DNA of 64,000 nucleotides, taken from positions 65,787,028 through 65,851,027 of the forward strand of contig NC_072793.1 in the NCBI RefSeq assembly GCF_028583425.1. The letters run 5' to 3'. Below, one piece after another: positions 1 through 11,339 of this stretch. Origin of the DNA: Eublepharis macularius (taxonomy: Eukaryota > Chordata > Lepidosauria > Squamata > Eublepharidae). The position numbers and the translations under genes are program-made. Positions within the stretch are counted from its first letter, which is position 1, and every line of letters starts with the position of its first letter. The notes beneath the pieces are model-generated. The model did no database searches. It had not been told where the DNA came from and saw only the letters and a list, made by a program, of their open reading frames with translations.

Positions 1-49
1 TTTTAGAATTGGGCAACCTTATGGCAATGTGGGGTGTCAAGCAAGTGGA

Positions 50-290
50 GGCTGGAGATCTCCCAAAATTACAACTGATCTCCATATTACAGAAATCAAT
101 ATCCACTGAGAAATGGGGGTTTTAGAGGGTATATTCTATGACATAATACCCCGCTCTGATCCCTCTCCTCCCCAAACCCCAACCTACATAGACTCCATCG
201 CCAAATCTCCAGGAATTTCCCAATATGGAATTGGCAATCCTACAGCAATGTAACTGGCCCTGTTCTGTGCTGAGACCAGGGTAGTGTTGC
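50..290 (-). repeat. 200-bp inverted-end repeat, copy 1
   Basis: This belongs to a dispersed family whose consensus-like ends read TAGGGTTGCCA and TGGCAACCCTA, with internal CTGGAGATCAGTTGTAATT-like and ATAATGCCATAGAGTCCACC-like blocks. This copy is in minus orientation (GGCTGGAGATCTCCCAAAAT at 50). Further copies are at 640, 3506, 53391 and 56262. Confidence 0.6.
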
Positions 291-639
291 TAGGCTGCAG
301 CTGGCAATCCCCAGGAGAAATTTGAGGGCAGGGCCTACTGTGGTGGCATGCTGATATCACTTCTGGTAAAAAAGTCATTCTAGCATTTACAAAACATCTC
401 TGGTTTTTATTGAAAGTGAGGTTGGCACGTTACTCTGACATTGGAACATGCTCCATTGCCCCACTCCATTTCCTCTTTCTCCAAACAGCAGAAAAGCTAG
501 GTGGTTTCCCACTACAGAGGGAGGTCTGGCATCTCTAGACCTGGGGGGGCATATCTGGACCACAGCTTTTCAATAGCTGATGTTCAGCCAGTGAGAGCAT
601 CCCAACTGGCAATTCATAGTTTCAGCTCCTCTCCTTAGT

Positions 640-838
640 GTCCAGCACATAAGGTTGCCATTTCTGGGTTAGGAAATTCCTGGAGATTTGAGGCGCAGCC
701 TGGGGAGGGAGCAAAGCAAAGTATAACATCGTAAAGTCCACTCTCCACTATTCTCCAGGGATACTGATCTCTGTAGTGTGGAGATCAGGTGTAATTCTAA
801 GAGATCTCAATGCCCCATTTGGAGGTTGGCAATCCTAC
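640..838 (+). repeat. 200-bp inverted-end repeat, copy 2
   Basis: Plus-orientation copy with GGAAATTCCTGGAGATTTGA and TATTCTCCAGGG, ending TTGGAGGTTGGCAATCCTA. Confidence 0.7.
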
Positions 839-1341
839 GTACAACCTAAAGAACTGTGTATTCTGCTTCATAGCAGGTTACGGCTTAAAGGTAAGTGGTC
901 CATCACCCAACAGCTGGTTTTGAAATCATATTTGGTAATCTGACCTATTTTACAGTCATCTCCACCTGTCTATTCATCTAGTCGATTGACCTGATATCCC
1001 TACCATTTCTTACATTACCAATTCAAGCCCCACATTCCCCATTTCCAGCAGAGGTTGTGTTCATGTGGAGGATTTCCCCTGTTTCAGCCACTGAATGTGT
1101 GTCTCTGTGTGTTTTTGTTTCCACAGGACATCCGTTTGCATTCATGCCCCAACTGTAAGCAGCCCAAGTTTTTTTTATCTAAAAGAATCACTTAAAAAAA
1201 ACACAGGCACCTCCCCCACAATCTTTCATGCCATGTCTCTGCTGGGATCATTCTTTAAATGTGTCCAGAAGGGAAGAGATGTCTTCAGTTTCAATGAAAA
1301 AGGAAGGCTCCTTTCATTTCCTCCTCCTTCACATTGTCACA

Positions 1342-1643
1342 AGAGCCCTGTGGCGCAGAGTGGTAAGATGCAGTACTGCAGCCCAAGCTCTGCTCATGAC
1401 GTGAGTTCAATGCTGGCGGAAGCCAGGTTCAGATAGCCAGCTCAAGGTTGACTCAGCCTTCCATCCTTCCGAGGTCGGTAAAATGAGTACCCAGTTTCCT
1501 GGGGGTAAAGTGTAGATGACTGGGGAAGGCAATGGCAAACCACCCCGTAACAAAAAGTCTGCCAAGAAAATGTCGTGATGCGACGTCCCCCATGGGTCAG
1601 TAATGACTTGGTGCTTGCACAGGGGACTACCTTTACCTTTACC
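1342..1643 (+). mobile_element. tRNA-derived SINE, 302 bp, with target duplication
   Basis: The head AGAGCCCTGTGGCGCAGAGT resembles a tRNA A box, and the body contains the well-known squamate stretch GAGGTCGGTAAAATGAGTAC and GGCAATGGCAAACCACCCCG. A 12-bp duplication CACATTGTCACA flanks it at 1330-1341 and 1644-1655. Tail is (CTTTAC)n. Confidence 0.9.
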
Positions 1644-1899
1644 CACATTGTCACATGAACTTCTTTTTTGTTTTGAGGCACTGGGCAAGGTTACAGTGCT
1701 GTTGCTCAACTACTAAAATATAAAGCCACTTGTATGTCTTTCAATGGTCCTCATATATATTTTGCTGTTTTGAGGAGGAACAGATATCACAGATATTTGT
1801 AAGCAATACATAAACCTTACATTCTCGAGACAGAAGGATGGGTGAGTCAGGGACTCTCAGTTTACTGCCATTAACATAACCAACTGCTCACTCTTATCG

Positions 1900-2360
1900 T
1901 GGTCCTTGAACTAACTATCAAGCCTGGAATGCAAAGAGATTCTTTGACACACAGAGAGGGAGAAATTGGCTTGCCCAGAGGAGAGAATTGACCCCATTGC
2001 CTTTTTTGACTTAGCAAGGAACTGAGCCTGTCTGACGGGGAGGGCGGTCTAGAAGTGTAATAAAATAATAATAAATAATAATTCATTGGTGGATGTCTAG
2101 TTGTCTCAAGACTAGAATGCAAAGAGATTCTTTAGCATAGATGGAGAGGGTAAGTTGCTTGGCCAGAGCTGAAATGTAGCTTTAACTTAGTAGAAACTAA
2201 TTCATTGTGTGTGTGTGTGTGTATTTTTTTAACCTATTGCCTTGCCCAACCTAGCTAAGAGCTAATTCATTCATTCATCAGGAAGAGGGGATCATCCCCA
2301 TAGCCTTTCCAAGAGCAGGAATGCAGCCAAATGTAGAGAGAATTAGTTCATTAAAAGGAG
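1900..2360. repeat. Eroded tandem duplication, units of about 185 bp
   Basis: GGAATGCAAAGAGATTCTTT at 1926 recurs as AGAATGCAAAGAGATTCTTT at 2113, each followed by GGAGAG-rich sequence and a TTGCC-TAGC block. A third, weaker unit may follow to about 2360. Confidence 0.55.
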
Positions 2361-3505
2361 GCAAGTGTGGAGAGTGTAGCAGAAGGATTCAAGCATTGCA
2401 CTATTCTTTAGATACGCTGTTCAGACACGGAAGTTTTAAAAAGAATTTCAGCTTTGAGTTCCTGAGCAGTGGCACATAAGCATCCCAAACGAGGCAAACA
2501 ATGATGGGGAAACAGATTATCCCACTGTATCTGGAATCACCATTGCACCAGCAATATCACCACCATGGACTTTTCTTACCTAGCATGGAAGCAGCCGGCA
2601 TCTGTTCTAAACATCCACAGAAGAATTCAGCGTACCATGAAACTAAGTTCTCACAGTATGCTTCTTAGAAATAGTGCTGCTGTTTCTCCCTTCTGCTATA
2701 CAAAGCAATTCTTAGGCCTGCTTTGAAGACACAGGGTTGGTTCACATGTGCAAGACATTCATTTATTTTCCTCACAGTCTCCCCCACCCACCTTCATATA
2801 GAACAGGTTATACTTGGATGAAGACTGCAGCCATTTCCATGATAACAGCTCCTTGACAACAGAAAGCTCTGTGAGGGTTGTCAATTCATGAAGTTTCTCA
2901 ATATGATATTACATGGAAGGGATTGATGGGGGAAAAAAAACACACAGCCAGCTTGCTTCTGCAAAGTGACCTACAGAATTTTCCCAAGGGGGCATGTTTC
3001 CTCTTCCTGTTACCTAGCCTGGATCCTGCAACAAAATCTGTATGTCTGCAACATCGAGATGTTGCATGAAAATTTATGCAAACACAAACATGATTTGATT
3101 ATAGAATTTTGCTTGGCGGCAGAGCAAGCAGTCCTATCCTAAGCAGACCTATTCAGTACAGGATTACTCTTACAAAAGTGTCCTTAAGACTGCAGTCTTA
3201 GAGTACTGAAATCTTGACATATCCAAGAACAGAATTATTTCGACGGCAACCTTATATGATATTCTTTTAACGGTTGTGGCAATGGAAGGATTCACCAATT
3301 CCTTATCACTTTGGTCTGCATCTGTGTGAGAATATATAGGTTACTGATACATGTATTGTATTGCTAGCCACTAATCAATTACACAGCATTTTCTAGTAGC
3401 TTGATTTGTGAACATTCATAATCCTCACAGTATTCTTGCATAATGTGAGGTCATCAGGTCTCTTCCTAAATGGATTGCCTTGCTATACTAACTGAAATGT
3501 ATTCC

Positions 3506-3706
3506 ATTTACTAGGGATGCCAATTCCAAGCTGGGAAATTTCTGGAGATCTAGGCAGTAGACCCTGGGGAAGGCAGTGTTTGGGGAAGGGAGAGATCTCA
3601 GCAGGATATAACACCATAGAATCCACCCTCCAAAGCAGCTATTTTCTCCAGGGGACCTGATCTCTGCAGGACCTTTCCAGGCTTGACCTGGAGGCTAGCA
3701 ACCATA
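3506..3706 (+). repeat. 200-bp inverted-end repeat, copy 3
   Basis: The best-preserved copy: ATTTACTAGGGATGCCAATT at the left, AACACCATAGAATCCACCCT inside, and GACCTGGAGGCTAGCAACCA at the right. Confidence 0.75.
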
Positions 3707-4005
3707 GTTTATACTGAGTGAAATATATACTGTTCTATATTTTCTATCATTCCTGTATGCTTTATGTTCCCATCTTCTTCTAGTCTCTCTCCCACCACCA
3801 TTCCCTTTCTCATTATGGTAGGTTATATTCACAGTTAACTGAATCGTGACATAGGTCTAAGATCATATGCTCTAGTTCCAAAGGACTTCCAGTCTCTTGC
3901 TTCTTTAACTGTTGATCATACTTGGTTATTTTGAAAATTATTTTTTTAAAAGACAGGCTTAACTTTGCTACCTATACATTTTATCACAAGATTGTGCTTA
4001 TCAAT

Positions 4006-4197
4006 GGCCCTTTTCACACTGCTTACCTTGACTCGCAACGACGCGGAACATCACGCTAAAAACACGGAACATTGTATTTTCTCGCACGAGATTTGCACGA
4101 CGTCGCACAAACCTCGTGCGAGAAAACGTGATGTTCCGCATTTTTAGTGCGATGTTCCACATCGTTGCGAGTCAAGGTAAGCAGTGTGAAAAGGGCC
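4006..4197. mobile_element. Palindromic MITE, 192 bp, Harbinger-like
   Basis: The element is almost one large inverted repeat: GGCCCTTTTCACACTGCTTA at the left and its complement ending GTGTGAAAAGGGCC at the right, with the arms continuing nearly to the centre. AAT on both sides (4003-4005 and 4198-4200) fits a 3-bp duplication, as PIF/Harbinger elements make. The family assignment is inference. Confidence 0.8.
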
Positions 4198-5413
4198 AAT
4201 GTCTGTCCTGATGTTGATTAGTGTTTGCTGGGTCATTGATCATGGACCCACCCATCCCATTCAAAGCAGTAGCAAACTTTGCCAGTAGTTAACATGGAGG
4301 CCTTTGGAGAGATCCAAATGAAGAGAGTCCTGTGACCTTTTTTCTTCAGATCCCCAGGTCAAATTTAGCCTTGAAGGACTGAGATGAAAAACAATTCCAT
4401 TTGCACTACTGGCTTGCAAGATGTATTAAATCAAACATATTTGTGGTTTTTTTCAGATCTAGTTAAATCCTGCAACTTTCTCTCAATTTGGGCTCTTTTT
4501 TACCATTTCTATTGCAAGCCGTATCCCTCCCTTCATTGCCAAATGTCACATTGTAATGAATCTTGCAAGCTATGGGTTCTATTGGATATGCCCATACAAA
4601 GAGCTGCTGGTATGAGTAACCTCAAAACTGATTTGAAATAAAGAATCTTATTCTCTAGAATATTCTGTTCTGAATATTAAAATTAAAATTAACCCATAAG
4701 AGATACATTTTGGCATTGTATTTTTTGCCCATTTGTTAGAAGTCCTCCAAAACAACTGTATTCATTTGGGGCTTGTGCCAGAGTGCCATGTGGTAGATTC
4801 CACTCTTCATGAATAAGTAGTACCAGTATTACAGAAAGAATACTGCAGATTTCTTTGCAATGAGATTATGATATGGTTGATGAAACTGGATCCAATGGGT
4901 AGTTTTGGTACTAGGCTGTGGTACATGATCTAGGTTACAGATAAGTTCAAGTGCAACAAGTATGGAGAACAGAGTTCTGTTTGTGTTCACCCATTGTAAT
5001 TTATCCTGATTGAATAGGGTTGGGTGCGCACATCCTGTATACTAACAGCCAAGTGACTCTGATCTGAGGATACTTAAATCTGGAGATTGGGGCCATGAAC
5101 AGACAAGACAGATCTTCCTGCACTCCAGGTTTGCAGAAAAATCTGAAATCTAAAAAACAAGTAAATAATTTTTTTTAAAAAAATTGGCGGGGGGGGGACC
5201 TCAAAATGGTAAAAGGAGCACCTGTAGTTTTAACCAAATGTCCTTAGTGGCTATTGCTAGGCAACCATAATAATTTAATAATATTCCAGGCTTGGTTTCT
5301 GTCAGTAAAAGGAAAAGGGGGAGCAGGTCACTTTCCAGGGTTGTTCTGGTATCTGAGGGAGGACTCATTAGGGTCTGGCTTGACAGAAGTCACTGGAAGA
5401 CTTGATACCACAT

Positions 5414-5600
5414 GACTTGCATAAGGAGGAGACCCAGGTTCTAATTACTACTCTGCTGTGGAAGTGTACTGAGTTACTTTGATCCAGTCACAGACTCTCA
5501 GCCTAACCTGCCCCACCAGGTCGTTGTGGAGGCAAGGAGAACAATGTATGCTGCTTTGAGTCCCCGTTGTGGAGTATAAAAATGAAGTAAATTAAAAATA
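5414..5600 (+). mobile_element. MIR-like SINE
   Basis: The core CTCAGCCTAACCTGCCCCAC, followed by GTCGTTGTGGAGG and ending TATAAAAATGAAGTAAATTA, matches a common tRNA-derived squamate SINE body. The head is diverged. Confidence 0.6.
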
Positions 5601-6285
5601 TACGTGAATATGGTGGACAGAAAAAAAGATAAGTTGTTTACTGGGTTTGAAGAACAGAAGGACGAAGAGAAAAGTGAGCATATGGAGGCTGTTAGGAGGA
5701 GGGAAGGGGATGTAATGTAAAGTGCAAGTCCTTGCAGGTTCCCATCATGTAACTGGACCCAGGTCAGACTAGGGTTGCCAGGTCCTAGCACTTAGCAGGG
5801 GTGACTTCCTCACAAGTGTGCCTAGTGGGTGTGCTCCCGTCAGGCACCATAACATTACTTCTGGGAGTGCCCCCAGTGCGGACTGGCCTAGGTGGTTTTT
5901 TGTCTCTGCCTGGTGGGAGCACCACCACTGCACACTGGCCCAGGAGGTTTTTTTGCCTCCCAGACCCATTCCCCAGGCACTTCTCCTCCCCTGCCAGCCA
6001 GGTGAGTGGCAGCGGTGGGCAAAGACTGTAAGCAGGGGATCCCCCACCCCCACTAGGGGACATGGCAGCCATAGCTCAGCCAGCATCATGCAACTGGGCC
6101 ATAAGGAAAAGGCTACCAGAAGGGGAAAGGAGAAAAAGTAAAGATGTGGGGCAGAGAAAGGTGGGTGGGAAAGGCAGGGGGAAGCAGGAAAAGGGGGAGG
6201 CTGTGGGGGCCGGGGAAAGGCAGGGGAACGAGAACATGGTAGAGAAGGGGGAAATGTGATGCCGCCCACAAGTCCTTGCAGGTCC

Positions 6286-6287
<2 letters not shown>

Positions 6288-6329
<42 letters not shown>
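6288..6329. repeat. (GT)n microsatellite
   Basis: About 21 uninterrupted GT units. Confidence 0.97.
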
Positions 6330-6331
<2 letters not shown>

Positions 6332-6344
6332 AACATACAATTTC

Positions 6345-6525
6345 TCCAATGAGCTCAAGGTAGCATACTTGGATCTTTCATACTGTATCCTCCAACAACC
6401 CTTTGAGGTAGGTTGAGCTCAAAGAGAAAGACTGGCCAACGGTCACCATCATTCATGGAAAGCAGGGCTTTGAACTCAGGTCTCCTGACATTCTACTCTA
6501 ACTACCAGACACACTGCTTCTCCGA
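6345..6525 (-). mobile_element. MIR-like SINE, reverse
   Basis: On the plus strand it shows CAACAACCCTTTGAGGTAGG, then GGGCTTTGAACTCAGGTCTC and a tRNA-like end with CTAACTACCAGACACAC, all in reverse order for this family. A related copy lies at 56465-56650. Confidence 0.65.
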
Positions 6526-7545
6526 GTGGCTACCTTGGTGGAGTAAAATTCAACCTGATACCACAAAGAATGAAAGCTCAGTTGGTTACCTAAACCTACT
6601 CTTACTGAGGGAGTCACATTTTTTTGAAAAAGACCGTTTATGGTTCCTTAAATACAACTCTTTCAAACAGTTGCAACCATCTTGATTGCCCTTAACTGGT
6701 CAATTATTGAGGGGGAAAATAAAGTAATACACTCCCATTTACATATATCACAAAAGGATGAATTTATAGAACTGTAGCAAGCTTCAAAGCACTTCATCAT
6801 GCATGCCTTACAAAAACTGCTAAAGTGCACCTTTGTGCACTTTTGGGGGGGGTTTTTTTGCTGCCCCTGTCTTTGCTCAGCATCCCAGCACACGAAGCTT
6901 GTGCTTTCCCACTGGCATGAAGTCCAACACAGGGAAGAGGATCAGGCTGAACTTTTTGTGAAAGGCACTTGAGAACAGGAGGACCGGAGTGACAGGCAGG
7001 AGGAATCTAGGACACAGTTAACCTACTTTTTACTCATGTTCAGGCCCAGCCACATGTCTTTAGAGGATCAAATAACTTGATTTCAGTCTTATAAGGGACA
7101 ACTTCCCCCTCCCCCCGGCCATGGTACAGTATAAAACATAACTAAAAAAAGTTCTATGGAAATCAAACCTTCCTCAGTGCTTGACAGGTGTGAAAGTAGT
7201 TTTGCTCTCCCACTTGTATAAATTTTCCATTTCCTGATTTAATCTAGGACTGGAAATAGAAGTACTACAATGTCACTTGAAAAGTCTCAGCACAATTTCA
7301 GGCTCAGCTGGAGATGGCAACCCCCTGAAAACTCATGAGCCAGATTCTTAGCTTGAAATTGTTCCAGCTGGAATACGTTCCAGTTTTAAGTGAGTTACTA
7401 CATAAATCCAGTTAAGATTACTGGGCACCTTGGGAAGAAAGCAGCCAGCTCTGTAATTAACTGAATTTGTTAAACTCCTTTAGTTAAAACATGACCTACA
7501 AGTGTCTTGCTATAAAGTTAGTAACACAAAAATTGTATTCCTTAC

Positions 7546-7926
7546 CCCTTCCATAGGGATCCTGGGATGTGAAGTCAGCCTGTATTGACTGAATTGTAAA
7601 CCTCTTGGATCTCCCCTGATTCTCCTGATGGAGCTGGGAGAACAAAGAACCCCAGATCTCTGAAGTGAGCCAAACTTCATTACACTTGGTCCAAATCGGA
7701 TGCCGTCCAGTAAGCGAATTAAAAGGAAGTTGGCTGGAAGTTCTTCTATGCTGCAGAGAACCAAGGTTCGGCATTCAGGACACCTCAACTCCTTGTGCGA
7801 TTTCAAGATTCTCTGAAGGCAAGGCTTGCAGAATGTGTGCTGGCAGGGAAGCACCTTGGCTGAGACATCTAGCTTCTCCAAGCACACCGGACACTCTAAA
7901 AGATCAAATAAAGCCAGATCTCCCAT
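7546..7926 (-). CDS. SH3RF2: SH3RF2, first coding exon (RING finger)
   Basis: This exon encodes the N-terminal 127 residues of a POSH-family RING E3 ubiquitin ligase. The sequence reads [15 protein letters not shown] and continues into a canonical C3HC4 RING with C12, C15, C28, H30, C33, C36, C49 and C52. It closely matches the start of mammalian SH3RF2 as I recall it, including the [13 protein letters not shown] stretch after the RING. The ATG at 7926 is preferred over an in-frame ATG at 7950 because the human protein begins at the equivalent methionine. The exon ends in phase 0 at a good donor (GTAAGG read on the minus strand, from 7545). The SH3 domains of the family lie in later exons beyond the left edge. 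SH3RF2 is known as an anti-apoptotic regulator of JNK-pathway scaffolds and a protein phosphatase 1 binder. SH3RF1 or SH3RF3 is less likely, because synteny with GRXCR2 and PRELID2 fits SH3RF2. Confidence 0.93.
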
Positions 7927-10284
7927 TTTTTTCCCCAGTGAAAAACTCAAGACTCAGCTATAGCCAGACAACTCCACATGATGTTTACCAGAACAAAAGA
8001 GTTTTTCAGGAGCCCCTGAAGGACACTTGTAATTTTCAAATCAGAAAGCCACCATCCTGTGTGGAAAAAAGAACAGAAGGGAGAAATTGCAGAAGCTGAC
8101 TACTTCAGTTTTATAAAATGAATGCCACCTACATTTCAAAATAATCCCTTGCGAGCCAGTTTAGTTTGTAGTCTTTTCCTTTTCACAATCAAAGTTTGGC
8201 ATGAATAGTACGTGGATAAGTTACCAGTAAGCAGAATTATCACCAATGGCCAACTTAAGCCAGGAGAAACCTGAGTTCCATATACACTGTTAAAGATAAA
8301 TAATGAGAAGACCTCATTAATGCCAATCAAAGCAAAGTAATTATACTGGGGCAATACATTCTTTTTTAGATGCTCTGCAGAAAGATTTCTATTGCAACAG
8401 CCCATTTTAATGTAATGTTAATACAAAAGAAGATTGTGTAAGCAGTAAAAGGTTCATAGCAGATAAAGAAGGTGCTCTAGCAAAACACATGGCTGAACAC
8501 CTTCTTATCTCTGCTTCTTTAAATAGGCCAGTACATAAATCTCTCAGAACATATTCATTGCTTCATCTTAAAAGACATTTCTTCATTTTCTATATTTTGC
8601 TTATTTGCAAGCCATTTTATGGCAAAAATTACTTTGGCATACCTGGACACAAGACAGCCTTGCTTGACTTCAGAAGAACAGCAATGTTTGCTTCTTGCCT
8701 CGTCTTAACTGCCTGAATAATGCACAAGAAGCTTGAGAAATCATTACACCTCCCACAGCATCAAACTAACTCAACCTGTTTAGCACCTTTCACAACTGCA
8801 CATCAAGTGGAAGGGAAACAGATACTGAATTCCAAATTCAAGTCATGGCCTGCGAAAACAGGCACCATCCAATATCACACAAAGTGAGTGTGTGTAAAAA
8901 TCCTACCCTACTCTAATATTTAAAATACTGCTAACTTGCAGACCCCTCCCCCAGCCAGTCCTCGAAAATCCATCTTTATATATTTCAAATCATTATCTTC
9001 TGAACATGTTTCACTGGGATGAGGTCAGGTCAGAAGCCTCGGGCAACTAAAGCCTGCTGCTGAGCCCTTTTTGCTCTCGGAAAGGGGTGGGGGTTGGGGG
9101 AGACAATCGGGCACAGGTTATTTGCACGAGTACTACTAACCTTGTGTTTGTAACCCCCTTTAAAACGGGCTTGGTTCATGTAATAACAGCTCCCGATATC
9201 GCTTTTCCCTTTCTCTCGCTCTCCCAATTGCAGCCGCATTGAAAACTTTAACTAGGTGCATTACTCACTTAGCTCAACTTAACTCGAGCAGACTCCTTAA
9301 CTCTTTGGTTGCCAAGCTGCTACTCCTACGCAAGTTTCTGGCAAGGGAAAATGGTTACATCTGATTATCAGTCAGGTTTTTATTTTTATTTTTAAAACTT
9401 GCGCTATTTTGGCTTTGAACTAATGAAAATTAAATTAATAATCTGGCTCAGCTACTGTTTTCTTTCTTTCTGTTATGCAGCAGCTCCTGTTTTTAGGAAC
9501 AGTGGAGGAGGAGGAGGAGTATGAAAGGATTATAGAAAACAAACCCAAAGGAGACTGCGCACAAAGGAATAGAAAACACCAACCGGAATGAGGAATGTGT
9601 TATTTTTGCCACCCCCCCCCCCCCCCCGGATTAAGAAGGAAAATCTTGAGCATGCAGCCTAGTTCTGCAGTAAAGGATGTTTATCTAGAACTGAGTCACT
9701 TAGCTTTAAAAACTGCTCCCTGCAAAGGAAAGAAAATGACAAAGCAATATTAACAATCTAAAAAACAAAGACAACTGACTGTGTCTGATTAGTTTAACCC
9801 TGGTAAAAGAAAGAAGCATGTTGCATCTGAGAGATAATAGCTCTTGTTCCAGTCTTATACAATATCTGCAGCATGGCTAATTTTGGATGCTCTCCTCTAA
9901 GATATTTGTTATATAATAAGAAGTGCTTTTGGAAAAGCTAGACAGTGTGTGAAATCTTGATTATCATTACCTTTTTTGCCAAGAAATGTGTTCATGCTAG
10001 CCCTAAGACTCAGCTGAATTTGAATACCCTAGTGTTTGAGGTAGTACTCTGGTAAGGTTACACCAATCCTAGTTCTAAGCTGTGAACCTGCTTCTTAAGC
10101 AGGAGTGTGACTGTCTCTAGGACAGGCTGCCATCTCCATCCTTAACTGGTTTAGTCACTGACCAACAGTACCTACGTCCTGTTTGGAGGAATGGACAGGA
10201 GTCTCCAGAAGGAGCTTCAGGACAGGCAAAGGAATACTTCTTTACTCAGTCTGGAGAAATGCTCCCACCTAAGAATTCATCTCA
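7927..10284. other. SH3RF2 upstream region; noncoding exon and promoter not resolved
   Basis: SH3RF2 is transcribed leftward, so its noncoding first exon or exons and promoter should lie here or further right. A plausible splice acceptor for the coding exon lies just upstream of the ATG: on the minus strand the sequence GTTGTCTGGCTATAG ends at about 7959. A mildly GC-richer patch at 9000-9250 could hold a 5' exon, but there is no CpG island or convincing TATA box. A run of 17 C occurs at 9612-9628. An 89-codon minus-strand ORF at 8136-8405 is unassigned. Nothing else is recognisable. Confidence 0.4.
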
Positions 10285-10402
10285 GGGCCAAGCTACAAGT
10301 GACGAATGACACTTAAACGGCAAGTGGATTGAGTGGAGCGCAAGTGAACAGGGAGAAATACACTTGCCGTTCAAGTGTCATTCGTCACTTGTAGCTTCGC
10401 CC
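10285..10402. mobile_element. Palindromic MITE, 118 bp, Harbinger-like
   Basis: The left arm GGGCCAAGCTACAAGTGACG pairs with the right arm ending CGTCACTTGTAGCTTCGCCC; the arms extend about 44 bp around a short loop. TCA at 10282-10284 and 10403-10405 fits a 3-bp target duplication. Confidence 0.8.
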
Positions 10403-11339
10403 TCAGTAGTTCAATTATTGTGATTCCTCTTTGTCCATGTGCAAGAGCCCAGCTGCAGGCTAGTAGCTGGCAGAACAGGGGCAGGTGGAGAAAGGAGCCT
10501 CCCAGCTCCCAGCACAGAGCACTCAAGCTATTGGGTGTGCTAATGTGTCTGAGTGAAGCAGAACAACGGCTTACTACCTTATACCAGGTTATGCCCAAGA
10601 GGGACAGAGATTGCTAAGAGCCAAATGGCTAGAAAATAAATTCTTCTTTTGGGGGCAGGGAGATTCCCATGACCCCATATGGGACAGATTCCCCAAGGTA
10701 GATTATACTTTCTCAGGACATGAGGAGGAATCTTTCTTACTCGCTCTTATTCCTAGTTCCAGCTAGGAGTTCTAAGGTAATGATGAACTATAAGCTACTG
10801 CACCTTTAAATAAAGGCAGCCTGTCTTAAATTAAGCATCATTTTGGAAGTACCTAGTATAAGGATAGAGGACATGTGTGTTTTGACATTTTCTTTGTGTC
10901 CTTGGACAGCCTGAAAGCTTAAGCAGGGCATGTGTATTCTTTTGCTCATTTATTAAACTATCATATGTTTTGAATGCTTTAAGTCTAGTCCCTGGAAACG
11001 TACCACACTATTCAGTCTTGCCATCTGAAGTGAGGTAAATGGGAGGGGCAGTGGGTCAACTTGCAATTGCCAGAGCATGGTTGCTTGAATTTGCTGAGTT
11101 GCAGCAAATCCCCCTTCACTAGCTTGTGGAGTGGGCAGGCACAGTAATGGGGCAGAGCCTTTAAATGACAGCACAAATACTGAGTGTTAGAGGTTAAATT
11201 CTGTTTAGCAGGAGAGTCTGTTCCTTACACACAGTATCAACAGTGAGATAAGGACACCCATAGATCACTGAAGAAAAAAAAACTGGTTTGGAATTTGTTA
11301 TGGTAAAGCATGGGCAGAGCAACGGGTTTATTTTTACGC
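10403..11339. other. No gene or clear element
   Basis: Unique-looking noncoding DNA between the MITE at 10285 and the gypsy-like fossil. I see no coding signal, splice-flanked exon or strong repeat. Confidence 0.5.

Larger units (their letters stand above)
1..7545 (-). other. SH3RF2: SH3RF2 intron following the RING exon (partial)
   Basis: The donor lies at 7541-7545 and no further SH3RF2 exon is recognisable down to position 1, so this is the start of a long intron. It is mostly decayed repeats, listed separately: copies of a 200-bp inverted-end repeat, a SINE with target duplication, a palindromic MITE, MIR-like SINEs and a GT microsatellite. I see nothing recognisable in 839-1329, 2360-3120, 3710-4000, 4200-5410 and 6530-7540. 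No alternative exon could be supported. Confidence 0.7.

Noticed and set aside
5769-6336. Several overlapping ORFs of 65-166 codons
   Set aside because: They lie in GC-rich repeat-like DNA beside a GT microsatellite, overlap on both strands and show low-complexity translations.
7665-8099. 144-codon plus-strand ORF over the SH3RF2 exon
   Set aside because: It is the antisense shadow of the RING exon and has no recognisable domain.
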